From Euwallacea fornicatus (lineage: Eukaryota > Arthropoda > Insecta > Coleoptera > Curculionidae), in NCBI RefSeq assembly GCF_040115645.1, contig NC_089562.1, positions 558,001 through 622,000 on the forward strand: a stretch of 64,000 nt of DNA. The letters are read 5' to 3'. The notes under the pieces were generated by a model that was not told the DNA's origin, did not search any database, and worked only from the letters and a program-made list of their open reading frames with translations. How positions within the stretch are numbered: the stretch's first letter is position 1; each line of letters starts with the position of its first letter. Made by a program: the position numbers and the translations under genes. Shown here piece by piece: positions 56,301-64,000 of the stretch.

Positions 56301-59300
56301 GACGTCCCTAATAGTGAAAAATACACTTACAGAGAGAACATTTTTATGCTCTCGAGGATGCTCCTGCCAGACTCGCTCCTCACGAATTGTCCAATAAACA
56401 GGAAATAACTTTGGCAGTGCGTGTTGATCATATGAGCGGGACTGAAAAGACAGTCGTGAACACTTCGGCTGGTGGATATCGATTTTATTTGCGCGTGGAT
56501 GTCTTTGAATAGATCCGTGACCATGTTCTGCAGGGAAGAAAACGCTAATCAATTTTTATTCATTACACAAACCGCATTTTATTATTACACATCTCTTTTA
56601 ATAATTTCGTCAAAAGCAGTCTAAATATAAAAAAATTACCTTATCCATACATTATTCATTATTCTTTGAAATATCCTTATGGATCACGAACTCACCTGAC
56701 ATTCAGTGTCTTTGACATCGCCTAAATACTTGATGAATTCAATGCCACTAGTAGTCAAAATAACAGAATCACTGGATGAATTGCTTAAATCCATGTGTGA
56801 GTACTTTTTCTGGGAAGGGGTGAAGAAGTCCAGTAACCGTCTAAGAAAGAGCCTGTGGGAGGAATCCGTTAAATCCAGTTTACGGCCTCCTTCACCCTGT
56901 AAAACAAAACACATTTTTAGTATCACGCTGCGCTTGACTAAGGCTCCATTTTACCCTCAGGATCATTTTAATCAGGTTCCAGTTCCACAGCTTAACTTCA
57001 TTTGTGGACAACACCCCGGTCTCCTTTACAACATCATCTCCATCCTTTAAAACTGCCTTAAAACGAAACGTTCAATTACGAACAAGTGATGCACTAAAGG
57101 CAACGATTAATAATCGAGACATTTTAACTAAGTTAACAGATATCGGGATTATTGTGACTTGTCACTTAAAATCACTTTTCCGTCGACGAAACTGTAAAAT
57201 AGTAATGTTGGTTGGATGACAGAGAACGATATAATGGCATTTTCATATATGGTATTTTTTAGTGGAATTATTCTATAATCAGTTCATTAAATGTACTTAT
57301 TAATGAATGACTTTGAATGTATTAAATAAGCATGCTAATAATCAGTCAACCGAAAAGTTAACTAATGCGATTACTGACTTTCACTTGATTAATCCGGGAT
57401 TTCAGCCCTTTATGCCTGGAATGCTTTTCATGCCTCTGCTTAGCTTTTCTACTGGAACTGTTCCGGATAATGTAATCCAAATGTAAGCTATAGGAGGCGG
57501 GACGTCTCTGCATTAACCTGAAACGACGCTTTAAAACCGGGGAAAATAATTCAAAGTCATAAATTACTTGTGCAGTTGCTGGAGAGCTGTGACAGCAGCC
57601 ATCGCTTGCGGTTTACTATTGGTGGCGTAATCAATTAATGCAGGCAAAGAGGGAGAAACATTGCAGCAGCCTGGAGGAAGGTAGAGCTGGACTAACCGCA
57701 GTAACTCGCCTAAAGTTCTCAAATTCATCATAATTTTCAAAAAAAAAAACATAAACATACTCAGGAGGACTGTGGCTCGTACGCTGATAAATGGATCGCT
57801 GCTGGTGATAACTTCAGTTAAAGCAGCCAAAAGACCACATTCGAGGAAGCAGTAAAGCAGCAACGCCAAATGCATTTCTGTGGGGGAGGGTGTAGTCTTG
57901 GCAAGGTGCGGCAATACCGATTTGCCTTCAGCAGCCACAAAACCCTCTTTGAGCCTCCAGGACGACTGAGGCTCGCAAGGATCGATAGCGCTCAGTGCCA
58001 CTGTCAACTCATCGGTCCACTCTGGTTGTTGCAACCCCAGTAGATCGAATAACAAGTCTAACACCGCTTTCTGATAGTCGAATTTTAGAGGTGGCATTTG
58101 TAGTAAATCCAATACCTACCCGAACATCCCTCTGTTTCAAATAAAGCACATCAACTACGGCCTTAAAACCGCCCTGGTCTAGGGGATTACAAAAGTGTAA
58201 CAGCCCTGGCCAGCTTTTAAGAATGGTTAGTAAAGCGAGTCGACTGCAATTTAGGCGCAGCTTGCGCTCGTCCCTATATAATTTGGGAAAATAAACAACA
58301 ATTCTGGTAGCTAATGGTGGATTTCACCTCGTTTTATCTTTCCAGCCGTGCTTGTAATGGAAATCGCAGAAGGGTGCTGCAATGCTGCGCAAATCCACTT
58401 TGGCTTTCGCCCTCGTTTCAGGTCTATCTAGAAGCAGCAGCAAAATGCCGCACAAAGATTCGGCAATTTTTGGAATTTGGCAGTCGATCAGGTTCCGAGT
58501 AATCACGGTAACTCCCCCAGATTCGATGAAAAGGGAGGGATTGAAAAGACCTATTTCGGCCAACGTCGCCAGGCAAACTCTTAACAAGCGATCTTTTTCT
58601 TCAATTCCCTCATTTGCTAAGGAAACGAGGCCTCGATTCATAGAAATGTTAAATTTTGAAGGGGCAAGCAGGGTTATTTTTCTTATCAGCTTAATCGCCT
58701 CGAGGCGCTCAGTGTCGCTTTTCAAGTCCAAAGACCTATAACATAACGTCAAACCACTAATAATTTTTTTTTTAGAAATTCAGCATTACCTTGAAATCAA
58801 AAATGGAATGACTAGATTATTCATACTGACAACATCAGCCTCATTCTTCAGGGTATGTCGTATACATCTCAGACCCGCGGACCGAATAATACTGGATTCA
58901 TTTAATAATATTAGTTTTAGGCTGAAAAATCAATATCAGTTGACATTCTTAAAATTATGGTGCTAAAATTTACCATGTTAAAATGTCTTTTCTACTATAG
59001 TGAATTTGCTCAAATTTCTCATCATAGTGTTGGAGTAGCTTGACGAAGGTATTTAAGTGATTCAGAAGGATCTTCTCATCTCCATCTTGTTCACTGAACA
59101 AGCTCAGCATTACATGAAAACACTCATAGGGATCTAAAAGGATTACAGGTCAATGAAAATACTTTTCCATTTGAATTACCGAATTAATATTTTTCAAAAC
59201 TATGTTAAAAGTCTATGGCATGTTCAGACATCTGCAGTAGTGAACTCATCTTTTTTACACTCAGGGATGTATTGCTCACTTGCTGCTGCAATATTTTGGA

Positions 59301-60106
59301 AGTGTCAGATTACAATTCGACCACTTAGGGTAAACACACTAAATACTAAGCAATGTGATAACAAAATAGTGTTTGTGGTAGTTATAATCAGTTTTAGCAA
59401 CTAAAATACCATAAGGTTACACACTGAAGAATAATTCTGTTCAATATGCACTTATGGGATCTAAACACCACTTTTGCAGTGGTTAATTTACAGGATACAA
59501 ATTTTTTTACTCTCACAAAATTGCTTGGGGAAGATTTGCATTTCAAATATGCCCAAGCAGTATGTTCAAAATATGTCATAGAGCAAAACAAATGAAAGTA
59601 TGTAAAATTCTGATTAATTATAATAATAAAAATAAAATTTGTGGTCTTAGTGATCAAATTATTTGCAAAAAGTAAAGTGTTTCAATCCATCCAGTGTTGG
59701 CGTTATGTATTAGTTCAGGTACATTTTAGTATATTGTTTTGTTATGTTGTCATACTCCACAGGTTATTATACAATGTGGACTATAGTTTGATATAGTTCA
59801 CAGACTCTTGGGTACATCTATTTTATATGATAAATCTAGTTATGCACCAAATATGAAATAAGAAATCTACAATCCTGGTAACCTTATATGCTTATATCCA
59901 AAAACAAATCTTTCACAATAGAGCAGCTACTTACCCTTATTGAGGAAAGTGGCAAACAGGTCTTCACCCTTGTTCCGAGCACCTGCAATTTACATCAAAT
60001 ATTATTTTGCACGCCTGCACAACTGCAACATACCCAATCTAAAGTGGGGTCTCTGACCCTGATAGCCAGCCATTTGAGTCCTGAGCCTCCAGCTGGATAG
60101 GGCCAT
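53328..60106 (-). CDS. rictor: Rapamycin-insensitive companion of mTOR (TORC2 subunit)
   Basis: Rictor is the defining TORC2 scaffold. Model: 22 exons, 1483 residues, one frame. Exons 5' to 3' (minus): 60034-60106, 59935-59982, 58974-59133, 58790-58921, 58328-58735, 58120-58273, 57761-58070, 57568-57709, 57379-57517, 56955-57056, 56696-56896, 56331-56527, 56042-56281, 55774-55948, 55564-55721, 55411-55513, 55091-55359, 54847-55040, 54560-54794, 54181-54453, 53934-54123, 53328-53876. N-terminal repeats include RLEAIKLIRKITLLAPSKF and FNPSLFIESGGVTVITRNLI; then SSWRLKEGFVAAEGKSVLPH, RPASYSLHLDYIIR, LWNWNLIKMIL, IISTLDYS, LTALSVLQEACE, DIFLPPHLYGQLNQHADG and KLKAAIWVVGHFSTSKMGFE (Rictor V region). 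A low-complexity serine-rich region follows, then CLHCSQKP and DVCVYSEVCKM near the end. Human rictor is longer, mainly in the low-complexity part. The exact initiator is less sure than the rest. Confidence 0.94.
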
Positions 60107-62148
60107 TGCAAGTGCTCTATTTACACCCCAATGGAGTTCAACGACACTTGTGAAATTTAGGAACGACGTTTAAGGGTGACTATACGTTCTGAGGCTAAGC
60201 CAGGGCTTTCCGGTAAAAGCATAGTTTCCGACTTAACTCCAGCACAAGTGGTAAAAACCACTAATTAGAATTTAATTATCATTTTAATCTTTAACTTATC
60301 GAGAAAACACAAACATCCTAAGCTGTCGCAGCAGTTTTTTGAGGTTAGGGTTGTGAAGGCCGTGCTGTGAGCTTTGATGTGGTGCTCCGTCTGTCAAACC
60401 GCGATCAGCTGATTCTTACGAACAAACATAAACATTTGTTTACATTCATTTTTAATGTAATTGTTAAAATAATTAGGTTCTTTAATCAAATTTTTCGATA
60501 AATTTCAATATTACAACGAAATCTAAAGCATACTTGTATACATTGGCTTAATCATAGTGGGAATCACAATGTCTGTATAGAGGTATATCGTTTAGTTTTT
60601 GGAACACAGATTTATAGATAATAATAATGATTATTGTGCGCTCTAGAAGCAAATAATATGGCAAGATTGCTTTAAAGTATCTGCTCTGTGTGAATAGTGC
60701 TTGAATTCATAAGTTAATCAGTAAGGTGGACAGGTACATATATATGTGTTAAAAGCAAAGAATTAACTAATGCAATAGTGAGTTTTGAAGATTTCACTTC
60801 TGCAACTAAGACTAATTGCGTGAATATGTGACTTTCAGATATTTTATAACACATAACCTGCTTTTTAAGAAGATAAGATTAAGAAATATAAGGAAATTCT
60901 TGTATGAGCACCTTTATTCATTGTTGCCATAATACTATGGATTTGGTTTTTATCCATTTTGTGTTCTTATTAGCTGATGTAATAGTTATTTGGCAATTGA
61001 GTTGTGATCTAGAATATGCAAAATATCCTTAAGGAATTGATTGATGGTGATCATATGAGACGTAATATTGTTCCTATAAAAACTAAATGAAGTGGGACAT
61101 CCTTTGATGTCTGGGATCCATGATAGAAACTGTAATCACATATTTTAGTTAGATATAATAAAAGACCTATTAAACCGTTGTTATTATATCTGTCTTTTGT
61201 TCATATTAATTTAATAAAAAATTACAACCCATTTATAAGAAACTTTTATTCATCAATCTGTAATCAGCTCCTTTACAAAATACAATTAAAATAAATAACA
61301 GAATTTTGGCTCTAAATGTGTAAAAGTTATAAACCACAATTGTAATTAGACCATCAGTTTGTTTATGTATCTCACATCTTCATATGACAATGTATAATGA
61401 TTTATTAGCAGGTGAATGTTTGTGTGTGCTAGAGAATGTGGATCCGAAAACTAGTTTCTTTGGTTTGCTGGATTCAGTCAGTCAGTCAGTTATTGAATGA
61501 ACAATATTTTTGTGATATGTGAATTCTCATAGACTACTGGACATGGAATATTGTATATATATAAATAAGAGTGGAACAAGTATAGCGGACCATTTCCTGA
61601 AATAATTTGTACATATCATATCAAATAGCTACGTACAACACATCATATTATTTCCAGGTTCATCCACTTCAAATAACAATCGCATTATTTAAAAATTGTC
61701 TCTGTTACATACTTTAAATATCCAGCTTTTTCTAAACATATTGCTATTAGATTTTCATTCAAATAAAAATACATAGATGCATAAGTTATATTTATCATTC
61801 AGGTACGCTAAATACCATTCAGTGAAAGTTCAGAAAGAAAAAAAAAACCATGAAAGTAAAAATTTGGGAAATTTGTAATCCACATTGATGTGGTATATCT
61901 ATCCTTGTTTACCTTTCGGTATTTACGCTTTTTAACTTTTCATTACTTTTTTGAATTTTAAATTAGTCCTTATCGTGGATTATGAAAATTTTAAATTGAA
62001 ATTACACAGGGCAAATATGAATACAGTAAAAAAAATGTTTTTCTTAGTGCTTTTCAGCAGCGTCCATTTTGCATCTATAAACTTGTGATCCTAACCTTTA
62101 AAACCTAACCAGTATATTTTTAATTAATTCAAAAATAGTGAAAAAAAA
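60107..62148. promoter_or_regulatory. Divergent spacer between rictor and mRpS15
   Basis: About 2 kb between two start codons facing away from each other. It must carry the promoter of each gene. It is AT-rich with a CAGTCAGTCAGTCAG stretch near 61,476 and no recognisable gene or element. Confidence 0.4.
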
Positions 62149-63068
62149 ATGAATAAAATATTTTTATTTCAAACTCAACCGCAGTTAATAGGTCTCATTG
62201 TAAGGTCTTATGCATTCAAATCCGACCTCAAAATCAAGTGGATACGTCCCGAAAAAATTCCATGTTTTAAACCTGAAAAATCTGGAGATTTGTCCTCCAA
62301 ACCCCCCATAGATAAAAACCAATATCTTCTAGAATTCAGGTAAAATGTCCCTCTTTTATCACTTTTCGGTGTTAGTCATATTTATACTTGTAGAAATTCC
62401 AAAGAATTAGAAACTGCAAATGACTATGTGAAACGTTTATTCACCCTGGAATTCAACCCAAACAAACAGTCGCAAAAGGTTTATTTGCAGGAGAACATAA
62501 ATAAAGTCAAAAGACATGAACATGACAGCACATCCATTGAAGTGAAATTGGCCCGATGGACAGGTCAAATCCGTGCTTGGCAGCAGATAATGGAGCGCTT
62601 CCCAAGAAACAAATACATAAAAGTGAATCTGAAAGAATTGATTGATAAAAGGAAAAAGCACCTAAAATACCTGAGGAGATGGGATTATAAGAAGTTTGAA
62701 TGGATCTTAGAAAAGCTGAATTTGGTTTACAAACCACCACCTAATGAATTTAAGTGGATTACCAGGAAGGATTCATTGAGGAAACTTACAGATAAATATT
62801 GTGAGGATGTCAAACAAGAGAGGCTAAATTCTTTGAGGTATGTAATTAAAGGTAAACTAGCTTTTTCATAAAATAATGTGGACTTAGATTGAAATATGAG
62901 AGTGAGCAGCCAGCCTTCTTGGAAGAAAAAATCCGCAGTTTGGAGTTTATCCGAGTTGAGCAAAAGGAGTGTGGAGTTGAAGTTACTGTGAGTCAAGAGG
63001 AAATTAATGCTGTTAAGGTGCAACTGGAAGATTTGAAGAAGAAAAGAGTGGTGATGGAGGAATATTGA
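62149..63068 (+). CDS. mRpS15: Mitochondrial ribosomal protein uS15m
   Basis: uS15m binds small-subunit rRNA in the mitochondrial ribosome; the fly gene is called bonsai. Three exons: 62149-62339, 62394-62837, 62888-63068; 271 residues, GT-AG junctions in phase. The N-terminus (MNKIFLFQTQPQLIGLIVRS) suits a mitochondrial presequence. The S15 core lies at about residues 100-170: SIEVKLARWTGQIRAW, then LKELIDKRKKHLKYLRRWDY and KKFEWILEKLNL, which match the conserved R-R/K-LL-YL-R-D-Y...L..L pattern of bacterial S15. A basic, helical C-terminal extension (IRSLEFIRVEQKE..) is typical of the animal mitochondrial form. The gene converges on RNaseH2B, with 414 bp between stop codons. Confidence 0.88.
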
Positions 63069-63076
63069 TTATTAAT

Positions 63077-63082
63077 AATAAA
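63077..63082 (+). promoter_or_regulatory. Polyadenylation signal of mRpS15
   Basis: AATAAA 9 bp after the stop codon. The 3' UTR would be very short; other AATAAA-like sites further on (for example near 63,390) could be used too. Confidence 0.5.
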
Positions 63083-63482
63083 GAAGTTGATTCAATACTT
63101 TTTGATTAGCTTTCTTTGAAATAAAAGGGACTTGAGATTCAAAACAAGGTGTTGTTACTGTAAAATTGAAACATTTCTAAGGATACTAAGACAAAAAAAA
63201 GGAACATTTTCCAATTATGGACAACAATTAATGATGACTGAGGCTTCTTAATATTATAACACTTAGTTCTTACCTTTCTAATTCACTACTGCAATGATAA
63301 ATATACAAGAGCAATGGCTAATTTCCTATTACATTTATAACACTTAAAAATAAAAGCATCAAAAGATCTAGTTTCTAACATACAGAACTAAATAAATAAA
63401 CCTCAAGATACATCGTCAGTCTTAACAGATAAACTATCAAATAATATCGCACCTTCATGTGACCAAACAACAGACAAAACTA
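63083..63482. other. Spacer between convergent mRpS15 and RNaseH2B
   Basis: About 400 bp of AT-rich 3' UTR sequence shared by two convergent genes. No other feature seen. Confidence 0.6.
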
Positions 63483-64000
63483 TTAACTTTTCTTGAAAAA
63501 TGAACTAATAGTTTTGCTGCTGCTGGCCGCTTTAGCTCTGGCCTTATCTTTGGCAGTTAAACTGGGAGGTTTAACAGACTTAACCTCTGGCTTAGTCAAG
63601 TCTAAAATACTGCTGCTTGGCCCCTTAGTAGTATCCTCTTCAAGTTTCAATTTTTTCTGCTCTTGACCTGCGAAAATTTCTCAGTGCTTAAACAAAAAGG
63701 TTACCAAAGTTACCTGCTGTGCTTGTGCTCTTTCTCTTTAAGGTTTGTGGTGCAGCCTCATGTTCAGGAAGGCCCAAGAATTTCAACAATTTGAGACTCA
63801 AGTCTTCCACAAGATATTCTGAGACAATGCCATGTGCATAACGCAAATAAGCCTCATGATCAACAGCCTCAGGCTTAGAGGATTTGATAAAATTATTGGA
63901 TACTACCCCTGATGTGCCCACATGAATGTTTTTTTGCTTTAAAATTTCTGCTACTCGTTCTGTCTTCCTTTTTAGCCAATTTAGAGTTTTATCCTCATTG
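63483..64000 (-). CDS. RNASEH2B: Ribonuclease H2 subunit B, C-terminal part (cut by window end)
   Basis: RNase H2 removes ribonucleotides and RNA-DNA hybrids in the nucleus; subunit B is a non-catalytic partner of A and C. Two exons are visible on the minus strand: 63714 to beyond 64000, and 63483-63667. Residues seen: TLNWLKRKTERVAEILKQKN, then YLRYAHGIVSEYLVEDLSLK and LLKFLGLPEH, which match the RNASEH2B pattern KYAHGLVSDY..L...LGLP. The last exon is Lys/Glu/Ser-rich and ends with SSKTISSFFKKS, a PCNA-interacting (PIP-box-like) tail as known for this subunit, though the first PIP residue is not the usual Gln. The N-terminal Tudor-like half lies outside the window. Confidence 0.82.

Noticed and set aside
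58071..58119. Coding extension starting before the conserved rictor exon (DLLQMPPLKF)
   Set aside because: It is the 49-nt intron read through; it has no counterpart in rictor and starts on a non-ATG codon.
1..64000. CRISPR arrays, operons, riboswitches, tRNA or rRNA genes
   Set aside because: Insect nuclear DNA; no regularly spaced repeats, no cloverleaf or rRNA-like sequence was recognised by eye. A tRNAscan run would settle the tRNA question.

Overview
The window is nuclear DNA of an insect, probably a beetle. The basis is intron-containing animal genes with many introns of about 50 nt, AT-rich spacers, and mariner, Tc1-like and Ty3/gypsy elements of insect type. The species cannot be named from the sequence alone. 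No bacterial features, CRISPR array, rRNA or recognisable tRNA were seen.

Positions 1-29,900 hold no host gene I can support; what is recognisable is decayed mobile DNA. A mariner (5' part only, running off the window) is split by a Tc1-like element with IR/DR ends (552-2145). A second Tc1-like element lies at 4100-5458 and a mariner at 9131-10420. A palindromic element (11374-12554, arms about 400 bp) keeps only the DNA-binding end of a transposase. A pile-up follows at 18.5-24.7 kb: ends and body of a Tc1-like element around two DD41D-type elements, then another mariner (23438-24694). Every transposase here carries frameshifts, stops or deletions.

Positions 30,045-64,000 are gene-dense. 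In order: PMPCA (mitochondrial processing peptidase alpha, minus strand, 11 exons); a CsRn1-like Ty3/gypsy element whose 5' LTR starts about 220 bp upstream of the PMPCA start codon, followed by an inverted solo LTR; SUGP1 (splicing factor, plus strand, 14 exons); DCAF12 (CRL4 substrate receptor, minus strand, 7 exons); a type 2 coronin (plus strand, two possible first coding exons); rictor (TORC2 subunit, minus strand, 22 exons); mRpS15/bonsai (plus strand, 3 exons); and the 3' part of RNaseH2B (minus strand, cut by the window end). I built the exon models by hand from splice sites, reading frame and remembered homologues; all complete models keep frame from ATG to stop.

The genes are unrelated housekeeping functions: mitochondrial import and translation, splicing, ubiquitin ligase, actin, TORC2 and genome maintenance. 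They lie in alternating or convergent orientation and form no pathway cluster. I found no convincing new biological system. The best leads are the half-transposase palindromic elements, the nested 18.5-23.4 kb locus, the LTR element at the PMPCA promoter, and unusual introns in PMPCA (one GC-AG, one in-frame 54-nt).
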